Origin: a virus
Reading direction: 5' to 3' (one strand)
IMG/VR virus record: IMGVR_UViG_3300027396_000021
Span: 1 to 64,000 of that record
DNA: 64,000 nt
Shown here: in pieces, positions 8,045-20,400 of the stretch
Layout: every line of letters starts with the position of its first letter
How positions within the stretch are numbered: the first letter of the stretch is position 1
Notes under the pieces: generated by a model
What the model saw: the letters and a program-made list of their open reading frames with translations, nothing else
Told to the model about the DNA's origin: nothing
The model's database searches: none
Position numbers and translations under genes: made by a program

Positions 8045-11000
8045 ATGACTACTACAAGCAGACAAAATAATTTAATTCTAAACCAAGACTGGACTAGAAT
8101 ATATCAGACATTTAAAAATGCGGATTTCAAATCTTACGACTTTGAAAATCTACGCCGCGTTATCATCACGTATCTGCGTGAAAACTACCCAGAAGATTTT
8201 AACGATTATATCGAATCTAGCGAATATATGGCGCTTATTGACGCTATTGCATTCTTAGGTCAAAGCCTATCCTTCCGCATTGATCTTGCTAGCCGTGAGA
8301 ATTTTATTGAACTTGCGGAAACAAAAGAAAGCGTGTTAAGGATTGCTCGTATGCTTTCCTATAACGCTAAAAGAAATATAGCTGCTAGCGGTCTGTTAAA
8401 ATTTACATCAGTGACTACTACAGATAGTATTGTTGACAGCAACGGAAAAAATCTTTCGCAACAGGTTATTTCTTGGAATGACCCAACAAACACTAACTGG
8501 TTAGAACAGTTTATTCTAGTTTTAAATTCTGCAATGGCAGATAACACAGAGTTTGGTCGAAGCCAAGGATCTGCTACAATTCAAGGAATTCCAACAGAAC
8601 AGTATCGTTTTAGAACAACCACTGCTGACGTTCCTTTGTTTTCTTTTAGTAAATCTGTTGCTTCTAGAGGAATGCCTTTTGAGATAGTTTCTACAGCATT
8701 TGCTAACAGTGAAAATATCTACGAAGAACCACCAGTGCCGGGCAACCAGTTAGGTTTTGTTTATCGTAATGATAGCACTGGACCTGGTTCAGCAAATACT
8801 GGATTCTTTTTAATGTTTAAACAAGGCACTATGCAACTTGCTGATTTTAGCATAGATGCTCCTACTACTAATGAAAAAATTGCAGTTGATGCAAATAACA
8901 TTAATAACAACGATGTTTGGTTATTTTCTTTAAATGCAGCCGGAGCCCAATTAGAAGAATGGACAAAAGTTTCAAGCCTTGTTGGAAATAATATTGCTTA
9001 TAATAGTGTTAATCAGAACGTTAGAAATATCTATGCAGTCAACACAAAAGAAAATGATAACATTGATTTAGTGTTTGCTGACGGAGTCTATGGTAATTTG
9101 CCACAAGGCCCTTTTAGAGTTTATTATAGAACCAGCAACGGATATAGATATACAATTTATCCAAACGATTTGCGAGGAATCAACATAAGCATTAATTATG
9201 TAAATGCTTCTGGCGTTGCTCATACTCTAACAATCGGGTTGGCACTACAGTCAACTATCACTAATTCTGCTGCTTCAGAAGATATCGATACAATTAGAAC
9301 AAATGCTCCTGCTGTATATTATACACAGAATCGTATGATTACCGCAGAAGATTATAATCTAGCACCGTTAACTAGTTCTCAAAATATTTTAAAAGTAAAA
9401 TCTATTAATAGAACTTCTAGCGGAATATCTAGAAACTACGATATCATCGATGCGTCTGGAAAATACAGTTCAGTTAATGTATTTGCTAATGACGGTTATA
9501 TCTATAAAGAAGAAACAGAAGAAACTTTAACTTTTAAATTTAATAATAGACTAGACATTATTAATTTTATAAGAGGTTACATCGAGCCTGTGTTTTCTAG
9601 TAACGAAGTATATAATTTTTATTTTACAAAATTTGATAAAATTTTATTCACAGACGATAAAACCGTTTGGGAAGCTGTCACCACAATAACACCAACTGGA
9701 TACTTTAAAAATACAGTAGATTCATCTTTAACAAAAGTTGGTAGCTATTCTACTAACCTATTAAAATATTTTTATGTAGGATCTCTTATCAAGTTTGTAC
9801 CAGAAGAAGGCAAAGCATTTAAAAACGGAGAAATGGTAGCAGCAGATCCTACAGATCCTTTACAGACTAATATGATATGGGCAGAGGCTGTTAAAATTAC
9901 TGGAGATGGCACAAACACAGGAAGGGGTGCTTTGACTAACGGATTGGGACCTATTGTATTAAACAAAACAGTTCCAACAGGAGCCATTGCTTCAAGAATT
10001 ATTCCTAGATTTATAAACGATTTAAATGTTTCTTTAGAAAACGAAATAGTAAATCAAGCATATCAAAATTTAAATTTTGGCTTGAGATACGATGTTGAAA
10101 CACTACAATGGTCGATTATAACATCATCTAATTTAAACTTAATTGATAATTTTACTCTAGGCAAATCTGGTGATATTTCAAACACCGGAGTCGACTCGTC
10201 ATGGATTGTTGCTTTTGTAAAAGAGGCTGACAGCTATACTGTTAGAGTAAGAAAGTTAAATTACATATTTGGAAGTTTACAACAAAATAGATTTTATTTT
10301 GATGCCAACGAAAAACGTTACAATGATCAAACAGGCAATGTTGTCAAAGATACAGTTACAGTTTTAGGTATCAATACATCGAGTGATTTTATAACTGAAT
10401 TAAAACAAGATGTTTCTTTTGAAATTAGTGATACTATAAAATTTGATGATGGATATGAAAGTACTTCAGAAATTAAATTATCATTCTATGATTCTAACAG
10501 TGATGGAATAATTGATAATCCTGAATCTTTTGAAACAATTGTGGGCGACGATCAGTCTTTAAATTATTTGTTTTTTAAACAGTCTGTTGATCAGTACGGA
10601 ACAGTTTACTACTCATTAATTGATAATTCAATTAACTCTGTGTTAGTTTTAGAAAAAGAATCAGTTGTTGATATTAACGATACTGCAACTTATCCAGACG
10701 GACAACTTATATATTTCTATGATGTTGACGAGGACGTGATTAAACAAGTTAATAGAACAACAAATACATTAGATCTAGTTACATCCTACAAAGCAGTTTT
10801 AGGCCGTCGAAATTTAAAATTCCAGTATGTTCACAATGCTACAACTTATCGTAGAATTGATCCTTCATCGAGTAACATTATTGACACATATATGTTGGTA
10901 AGATCATATGACGAAGATTACAGAATGTATTTACAGGGCGGAATATCTACAGAACCAACTCCACCAGATACAGAAGTATTAAGAACTACGTTTGGCGGAA

Positions 11001-11452
11001 CATTGTCTGCGATTAAATCTCTCAGCGACGAAATAGTTTACCATTCAGCCAAATATAAAGTATTGTTTGGATCTAAAGCTGATCCAAAATTACAAGCAAC
11101 ATTTAAGGTAGTGAAAAACCCAAATAAAACTATTAACGACAATGATTTAAAAGTGAGAGTAATAGGTGCAATTAACAATTTCTTTGATATTAACAATTGG
11201 GACTTTGGAGATAGATTTTATATGAGCGAATTGACAACTTATATTTTAAATTCCTGTGCTCCGGACCTAGCAAATATTGTTATTGTTCCAAAACAAACAA
11301 ATCAGGTATTCGGAAGTCTTTTTGAGATTCAAAGTAGATCGGACGAAATCTTAATTAGTGGTGCAACTGTTGATGATGTTGAAATAGTTTCGGCTATTAC
11401 AGCAGCTGAATTGGGTGCAAGTATTACAACTATTGTTTCAACAACTTATTAA
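8045..11452 (+). CDS. 6: Baseplate wedge protein gp6
   Basis: The 1135-residue protein opens with the conserved gp6 N-terminus (LNQDWTRIYQTFKNADFKSY, DFNDYIESSEYMALIDAIAF, LASRENFIELAETKESVLRI, ARMLSYNAKRN), which in T4 builds the ring joining the six wedges. It is clearly longer than T4 gp6 (660 residues); the extra length lies in the middle and C-terminal beta-rich parts (about 530-900). An AGGA site stands immediately upstream of the ATG after a 46-base gap from gp25. Gene order 25 then 6 matches T4-like phages. Confidence 0.88.
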   Translation: MTTTSRQNNLILNQDWTRIYQTFKNADFKSYDFENLRRVIITYLRENYPEDFNDYIESSEYMALIDAIAFLGQSLSFRIDLASRENFIELAETKESVLRIARMLSYNAKRNIAASGLLKFTSVTTTDSIVDSNGKNLSQQVISWNDPTNTNWLEQFILVLNSAMADNTEFGRSQGSATIQGIPTEQYRFRTTTADVPLFSFSKSVASRGMPFEIVSTAFANSENIYEEPPVPGNQLGFVYRNDSTGPGSANTGFFLMFKQGTMQLADFSIDAPTTNEKIAVDANNINNNDVWLFSLNAAGAQLEEWTKVSSLVGNNIAYNSVNQNVRNIYAVNTKENDNIDLVFADGVYGNLPQGPFRVYYRTSNGYRYTIYPNDLRGINISINYVNASGVAHTLTIGLALQSTITNSAASEDIDTIRTNAPAVYYTQNRMITAEDYNLAPLTSSQNILKVKSINRTSSGISRNYDIIDASGKYSSVNVFANDGYIYKEETEETLTFKFNNRLDIINFIRGYIEPVFSSNEVYNFYFTKFDKILFTDDKTVWEAVTTITPTGYFKNTVDSSLTKVGSYSTNLLKYFYVGSLIKFVPEEGKAFKNGEMVAADPTDPLQTNMIWAEAVKITGDGTNTGRGALTNGLGPIVLNKTVPTGAIASRIIPRFINDLNVSLENEIVNQAYQNLNFGLRYDVETLQWSIITSSNLNLIDNFTLGKSGDISNTGVDSSWIVAFVKEADSYTVRVRKLNYIFGSLQQNRFYFDANEKRYNDQTGNVVKDTVTVLGINTSSDFITELKQDVSFEISDTIKFDDGYESTSEIKLSFYDSNSDGIIDNPESFETIVGDDQSLNYLFFKQSVDQYGTVYYSLIDNSINSVLVLEKESVVDINDTATYPDGQLIYFYDVDEDVIKQVNRTTNTLDLVTSYKAVLGRRNLKFQYVHNATTYRRIDPSSSNIIDTYMLVRSYDEDYRMYLQGGISTEPTPPDTEVLRTTFGGTLSAIKSLSDEIVYHSAKYKVLFGSKADPKLQATFKVVKNPNKTINDNDLKVRVIGAINNFFDINNWDFGDRFYMSELTTYILNSCAPDLANIVIVPKQTNQVFGSLFEIQSRSDEILISGATVDDVEIVSAITAAELGASITTIVSTTY

Positions 11453-11457
11453 TAATT

Positions 11458-14400
11458 ATGGCAGATAAATTTTATCCTAAGAGCAACTTACCAATTAGAA
11501 GAACAGTTGAGCTATTGCCTTCTGTTTTTCAAACATCTAGTAACGATAAGTTTTTATCAGGAGTATTAGATCCTTTAGTCCAGCCTGGCGTATTAGATAA
11601 GGTTGTTGGATATGTAGGAAGAAGATACGAAAAAACTTACACTGGCACTGATGTATATGTAGATACAGACAATACTTTAAGAAGCAGATACCAATTAGAA
11701 CCCGGTGTTGTTTATAAAAATCTTAATAAAATTGAAAATTTTTATGACTACCTTGACTTTAAAAATCAGTTAAAGTTTTTTGGAAACATTGATGAGCGTG
11801 ACGACAAGATAACAGAACAAGAACATTATACTTGGAATCCTCCTGTTGATTGGGATAAGTTTATTAATTACAGAGAATACTACTGGCAACCAAGCGGTCC
11901 GCCAAGTTTACCTATATACGGCCAAACCGCCAAGGTAACAAGTACATATAAAGTTGTTTTAGGAACAACAGGAAACTCTTTTGTATTCACTCCTGATTCT
12001 TATACAAACAATCCTACAATTACTTTGTACAGGGGACAAACATATAAGTTTAAAGTTAATGCTCCGGGAGAAGGATTTTCTATTAGAACAAACTATGATA
12101 CCGGTTCATTAATTTTCCAACCTTATCACTCTTATAAAGCAGGAAGCCTTGCAGTTTATGATGGAAACCTATGGAAAGCTAAAAGAGATATTTCGCCAAG
12201 TGACGGCAGCTCTATTAGTATAGATAGTCAAGACTGGGAGTTTGTCGACCTAGCATCGTCGACTACTGCGTTAGAATATTCTAACGGTGTAACAAATAAC
12301 GGAACTCAGAATGGTACTTTAACATTTGAAGTGCCCTACGATGCTCCGGACACTTTATATTATCAAGGATTAATAACTCCAGATCGCTTTGGAAAATTTT
12401 TAATTGCCGACATAGAATCAAATTCTTTCATTAATATTAATAAAGATATTATTGGAAAATCTCAATACACTTCTAGCAACGGAATAGAATTATCAAGTGG
12501 AATGATTGTCGAATTTAGAGGAAACGTAACTCCTGCTGAGTACTCTCATAATAATTGGTTAGTCGAAGGAGTAGGCGATGCTATTACACTAACAAGATTC
12601 GATAGTCTGGTCGTTCCTGTATTGACAACAGATGTACCGGAAGTTTTATTTGACAATGAAGGATTTGATACGCAACCGTTTGACGATGCGACCGCATATC
12701 CAACATATAAAGATTATACAACAATTCGAAGAGATAGTAGAGATTTAAATCCCTGGAGTCGATATAACAGATGGTTTCATAGATCTGTTTTAGAAAAATC
12801 ATATTCCTTAAGAGGAGAAGATTTTCCAGCAACTGAATCTTTAAGAGCAAAAAGACCTATTATCGAATTTAAACCAAATCTACAGTTATATAACTTTGGT
12901 TCTGTAGCTAAACAAACAGTTGATTATTTAGATACAAATACTACTGATATTTTTAGTATCATAGAAGGTAGTTCTGGTTACAACATTGACGGTGAGTTTT
13001 TATTTGAAGGCGCAAGAGTTTTATTTGTTGCTGATACTGATAGTCTTGCAAATAATAAAATTTATGAAGTACAATTTATAACACATAATAATCTACGCCA
13101 AATACATTTAAAAGAAGCCTTAGATAGCGAATCTGCTGTTGGTAGTTGTTTATTAATTAGACGCGGCAATAAAAATTCTGGCAAGATGTTCCATTTCACA
13201 GGAACAGCTTGGAAAGAAAGCCAGCAAAAAATTACAGTTAATCAAAGTCCAATGTTTGACGGGTTTGACAACAACGGAATAAGTTTTTCTAATGAAGATA
13301 CATATCCGACTAATACGTTTGTTGGTACTGAAATTTTAAGTTATAAAGTTGGCTCTAGTGTTGTTGATAAAGAATTAGGATTTAGTATAAGTTATCTCAA
13401 CATCAATAATATCGGAGACATACAATTTAATTGGTCTTGGGATTCTGCTAAATTTGAATATGTGATCGATAGAGTTACATATTCTAAAGATCTAGCCACC
13501 GGCTTCTATAAATTTAACAACATCAACGGAGATGATTATCAAAACGGTTGGTTGCTAGCAGATACAAAATATTTTCAACCTATCATTGACAGTCAAATTG
13601 TAAAAGAATCTACAAACATTTTAACTTTTAATACTGTAAGATGGGAAAATCTCAAAGAAGATAACGAAATTAATTTTTATGTTAACGGTACAAAGTATCT
13701 TGGAGACTGGACACGAACTCTAGGAACTTTTACATTCTCAACAACATTTGAAATAAATGATGCAGTTTCTTTGAAATTAATTTCAGACATTGAACCAGAC
13801 CAAGGATATTACGAAATTCCTGTAGGTCTTGAAAAGAATCCATTTAACGATAATTTAATAACATTTACTCTTGGCCAAGCAATTGATCATTTAACAACTG
13901 CATTAGAGTTTAATATTGATATTACTGGCATAGTTCCAGGAAATTCTAATTTGCGTGATATATCTAATTTCCAAAAATTTGGAAAACGATTTTTAAAACA
14001 TTCTGGTTTAACTCCAGTAGTGTTGATGTCGCTATGCGATAAAACTCATAATATTGTTAAATCAATACAGTATTCTAAGCAGTCATATACAGAATTTAAA
14101 AATAATTTCTTATCAAGAGCATTAGAAATAGATTACAATGATAATATTCCAGATTTTGTCGATGAGATTATAAACAGTTTAACAAAAACTAAAAATTCAA
14201 CAAATCAATTTTCAGAGTCCGATATGATTGGTAGCGGAGCATTCACTTCAATAGTATATGAAGTTGATGATCCAGGAATAAAAACATTTTCTCTTAGCAC
14301 GAAATTTGATTTATCTACTCCTAGCAGTAGAGCCGTTTACGTTTATTTTAACGGAAACCAATTATTAAATTCTCAAGATTACACATTTAATTCTACTTTT

Positions 14401-17400
14401 GGTTTTGTACAGTTATCAGTTAATTTAACCGAAGGTGATGTAATTGAAATTAGAGAATATGTTTCTACATCTTCGAACTATATTCCAGCAACTCCAACGT
14501 CAATGGGATTGTATAAAAAATATACTCCAATGAAATTTGTTGATGATACCTATGTAGAACCAAGAGAAGTTATTCAAGGTCACGACGGTAGCATTTCAGC
14601 AACATATGGCGATTTTAGAGATGATCTATTATTAGAATTAGAATATAGAATTTATAATAATATCAAACAAGAATACAATGAAGACATTTTTAATATAGAC
14701 GATATTGTTGGCGGTTACTACGGTGTCGGATTATATAAAAAATCTCAATTGGACATTATAGTGTCTCAAGAATTTTTAAAATGGATTCAAAATACAAATA
14801 TTAATTATACATTAAATTCTTATTTTGACAGTCAAAATTCTTTTACATATACCTACACAAATATGACAGATCCTACAAGGTCTGAAAATTTACCAGGGTA
14901 TTGGAGAGGTGTGTATCAATATTTCTACGATACTGATCGACCACATCGTTGTCCTTGGGAAATGTTGGGCTTTAGTGAAAAACCAACTTGGTGGGAAAGT
15001 GAATACGGCCCTGCACCTTATACTAGAGGAAATTTAATTCTTTGGGAAGATTTAGCAAACGGAATTATACGTCAAGGTACAAGAAAGGGCAGATACGCTC
15101 GATATACAAGGGATACATTACTATCTCATATTCCTGTAGACGACGAAGGTCGTTTATTGAGCCCATTAGATTCTGGATTAGCTAGAGATTTTTCATTAAT
15201 TAACAATCAAGGATCGTTCGTATTAGGCGATATAGCTCCTGTCGAATACGCATGGAGATCAAGTTCTGAATGGCCATTTGCTGTTGTAATAGCAATGGCA
15301 TTAATGAGACCGTTTGAATTTATTTCGAATAATTTTAACAAAGACGGAGTATCTTTAAACAACCTAGGACAAACAATTTATTCGTCTACTGGCAAATTTA
15401 TTACAAAAGAAAATTATGGTCAATCAACTGACAATATAGTTGGTCTTGGAAAATATATTATCGATTATGTAAAATCAAAAGGTATCGATGAAACTACCTT
15501 ATGGGATAAGATTAATAATATTGATGTACAAATATCGCATAGAATGTCTGGATTTGTTGACCAGCAACAACAAAAATTTTTATTAGACTCTAAGAGTCCA
15601 GCAGCATCGTCATCTAGCGTATATGTTCCTCCAGAGAACTACGATATTATTTTTAATGTAAGTTCTCCTATTGCTAGCTTGTCTTACAGCGGAGTAATTA
15701 TAGAAAAAAATTCAAGCGGGTGGGTGTTAAAAGGCTATGACGATATACAACCATATTTTAATTATTTCCAAGCACTTCCAAACCAACGAGATCCTATTAT
15801 ATCTGTTGGCGGCACAAGTGAGAATTTCTTAGACTGGCAAGCTAATAAATTATACTCTAATGGAATATTAGTGAGATATGCCAACGAATTTTATAGAGCA
15901 CTTAAATCTCACACCAGCGGAGATGTATTTGACATTGATCTATGGAAAAAAGTAGCAGGAATTCCAAAAACTGGAGCAGTAGAAGCAAGCGGTAGAAGAA
16001 CATTTAACACACTGGTAGTTAAACGTCTAAGTTACGGAACACAATTTACAACTATTCAACAGGTTGTTGATTTCCTATTGGGGTACGAAGCCTATCTCAA
16101 ATCAGTAGGATTTATATTTGATAATTACGATCCTGAAAATAAAGTATCGCAAGACTGGCTATCTGCTGCAAAAGAATTTATGTTCTGGACCAAGCACAGC
16201 TGGCAAGTCGGATCGTTGATCTCACTAAGCCCTGCAGCACAAAAAGTTAACATAACAGTTCCTGTTGGCGTTGCTGATAGCGTATTAGAAGGATTTTACA
16301 ATTATCAAGTTCTTAAAGGTGACGGTAAACCTCTGCAACCAAAATATATTGATGTTAGCAGAAATTTTCAAAATATCACAGTTACTACCACAAATACCAC
16401 TGACGGTATTTACTATCTAAAGTTATTTTATGTTCTGAAAGAACACGTAACTATTTTTGACGATAAAACAGTTTTTAACGATACTATCTATGACAAGACA
16501 ACCGGTTACCGTCAAGGAAGAATAAAAGTACACGGATATAGAACAACCGATTGGGACGGAGATTATACCAGCCCAGGATTCTTATTTGATAATGTTAATA
16601 TACAACCTTGGGTACCATATACTGATTACAAGTTAGGCGATATTGTTTCTTATAAATCTTACAATTGGACTAGCTTGATTAATCAGCCGGGCTCTCAAAC
16701 ATTTAATGATGCCTATTGGAGCAAGTTAGATACAACTCCAGAAAAACAGTTAGTTCCTAACTTCGATTACAAAATTAAAGGGTTCTCTGATTATTTTGAA
16801 GTAACGTCAGACGGCCTAGACAAGAGTCACAGAGATTTAGCTCGTCATACAATAGGATATCAAACTAGAAATTATCTACAGAATCTTTCAGAAGATCCAG
16901 TTACACAATTTCAAATATATCAAGGATTTGTTCGTGAAAAAGGAACAGCAAATTCGATTACAAAAATATTTGGAAAATTAAGTCGTTCAGAAACTGATAG
17001 TATTTCTCTCAACGAAGAATGGGCATTTTTAGTAGGAAAAGTCGGAGGCGTTGATCAGCTTACTGAAGTTGAAATACAAATTGAAAAAAATAAATTAGAA
17101 GTTAACCCTCAACAATTTTTAATAGAAACTACTAAGTCTGCTTTAACTACAGATCAAAAGTATAGAATAACTTCTTCTGATTTTACAATAGTACCAACCC
17201 CATTTAATGTTAATATATCACCCACTGCTGATTTATCTTGCCCTTATACCGCAGGATATATTACTTCGACTACTATTGATCATTCTATTAAGACAAGAGA
17301 AGATTTATTAACTTTAGATATAAATTCTATAAAAGAAAATGATCACATTTGGGTTACGTTTGAAAAAGATTCTTGGACAGTATTAAGAGTTAACGAATCT

Positions 17401-20400
17401 GCCACTCTTGAAATAACTGACGTCACTCGTCCATCGGATACAACAGTTGTTATTACATTTAATCGTCCGCACTCTATTCAAATCGACGAGTATGTGGGCT
17501 TTAGAAACATATTAAATTTAGTAGGCTTTTATAAAGTTTCTAATAAAACTACTGCAACAATCACTGTTAATGTATCGTCAACGATTCAAGATCCTGTAAT
17601 TGATTACAGTACAATTACACGAGTTCAGTTAATAACTGAATGCAGATTTGCTGATTATCAATCTATAGACAACCAACAAGCAGCGTTATTAAAAAATAAA
17701 TCTAGATTATTTGTTGATTCTAATGATACAGGAAATTGGGAAGTTGTTGAAAAAAATAAACAGTATTCTCCTAAAACAATTTCTGACTACGGTGTAACTA
17801 ATCCGCTATTTGCCGGATCGTCAGTTCTGTACGACAATATTAATAAACAAATAATTTCAAGTATTCCAGGATCGGGAATAGTTGTAGTTTATGTTGAAAC
17901 TGATACCGGCCTACAAATAAAACAAATATTGTCTCCTCCAGTTAACACATATAGTAATGCAGTTGGATCGTTTGGTAAATCAATGGCGTTGTCACCGGAC
18001 GGAAGATTTTTAATTATTGGAACGCCTGAAGCCAGCGGATTAAAAACAAATTACCAAGGACCTTGGGAGTCTCAGGTAAGATATCAAACAAACGATATTG
18101 TGCTTTATTCCGGACAAATCTGGAGAGCCAAGAATCCTAACTATCTAGGTACTGACGGAAGTACAGTAGCAGCAGTTAACACTGATGATTGGGAAATTGC
18201 AACTAATATTCCAGTACTAACATCAGGAAGAGTTTCTGGTTTTTACAATCAAGGAATGATTGCAATATATGAATTTTCAAATGGAAGATACACAAATGCA
18301 AAAGCATTTGTAAGTCCTCGACCTGTTGAAAATGAAAAATTTGGATCTAATGTAACTGTAAGTTATGACGGTACAAATTATTATATGGCAGTTAGTGCTG
18401 TAGGATCAGTAAACAGTTCCGGAAGAGTTTATTTGTTTAAAAACACAGGAACCGACTGGGAACATTTAGAAAATTCTCACTATAAAGGAATTTATAATCC
18501 TTCAACAATTTATCGTGAAGGCGATATTGTATGGCAACCTGCACAAGATCCAATTGTAGAAGAAGTCAAGGGCAACCTATGGCAGGCACTTGAAACACAA
18601 CAAGGTGACGGCAGCACATTAACACTAGAATCATCTGGTTGGATAAAAGTTAGTGATGTTTCTACAAGCTGCTCTTTACCAACAAATGTGTCTATAGAAG
18701 ACGACGGCTCAACAGTTGCAGCTGGAATAATTTCAGTGGATCAACTTACAGAAATTATAAAACAAGATGAACAATTTGGTTATAGTTTAACAATGAGCCG
18801 AGACGGAAGTATATTAGTTGTTGGCGCTCCGTATGCCGACGGTCAATATTTTTCTAACTACAAAGGATTGTGGAGAGCCGATGTAGAATATGCAGAAGGA
18901 GAAGTTGTCAAATATTCAGATATCTATTATCGATTAGGAGATGCGTCAGGAAACCCAGATTCTACTTACAGAAGTCAAGGAGAAGATCCGTCGTCCAGTG
19001 CCAATTGGCAAGAAGTAGGCGATAGTGCTGCTAATCCTTCAGGAAAAGTTTTTGTATACAAGAAAACTAGTTATGATTTATATCAGTTAATCCAGACACT
19101 AACATCTGCAAACATATCATCTTATTCAGATGTGAGCATGGAAATAAATGTTGGAGATCAATTTGGATATTCTGTAGATGTTGACTCATCCGGTACTACA
19201 TTGATTATTTCTAGCCCACGATCAGACATAAATTATCAAAATCAAGGATCAGTATATGTTCTTAATTTTGATTCCAATATTTCTGAATTTAAAGTAAAAC
19301 AAAAATTAGAAAGTTATGAAATGTATCCAAGTGAATACTTTGGATACGGCGTTTCTATTAGCCCGGACGGATATAAAATAGCCATCGGTTCTAAAAACAC
19401 TTATTCGCATTATCCTATAATATTTGATTCAATGAGCGGAACACTCTTTGATCAAGGAAGAACTAGTTTCTATGTTGACCAAGGATACACCGGCGGCGTT
19501 TATATATTTGATAAAAAAGACAACGAATTTTTCTTAACAGAAAAATTAGAATCTGTACTTGTTGAAAATGAAAGTTTTGGTTATAGTATTGATTGTGTTG
19601 GATCAAAAGTATTAGTAGGGTCTCCTTATTATAGAAAAGATAATACAGGAGATTACATTGGTAATATAAGATTATTCAGCAAAGATTCTTCTGTTGATTC
19701 TTGGACTATTATATCTCAACAATCTCCTTTAGTTGACATAAGAAAAATTAATAGTGTTGAGTTATACGACAATATTAAAAATGTTAAAATACAGGATATA
19801 GATTTTATAGATCCTGCTAAAGGTAAAATCCTTAATTTAGCAGAAGAAGAAATTAAATTTAAAACACCATACGACCCTGCGGTCTATACTGTAGGAACTG
19901 AAGACGTAGTAGTTGATAGTTCTATTAACTGGCTAGAAAAAAATGTTGGACAGCTATGGTGGAATGTAGGTAATGCAAAATGGATGTATTCTGAAATTGG
20001 AGACATTTCCTACAGACAAGGTAATTGGACACAACTAGTAACTGGCGCAAGTATTGATGTTTACGAATGGGTGGAAACTCCGTTGTTGCCTAGCGAGTGG
20101 GCTGCTTTAGCTGATACAAACGAAGGCCTAGCAGTTGGAATTTCCGGCCAGCCATTATATCCTAATGATGATACCTATAGCACAAAACAATTTTATAATT
20201 CTATCAGTGGTCAAGTGAACAAGACTCTTTATTATTACTGGGTAAAGAATAAATCTACAGTTCCTTCTAATTTAAATTTTAGAAGAAAATCTTGCTCTGA
20301 AGTAGCTAGTTTGATATCAAACCCAGTAGGAACTGGACTACCGTTTATAGCATTTGTTGATTCTGATAAATTTATAACCTATAATTTTGATTCTATTATT

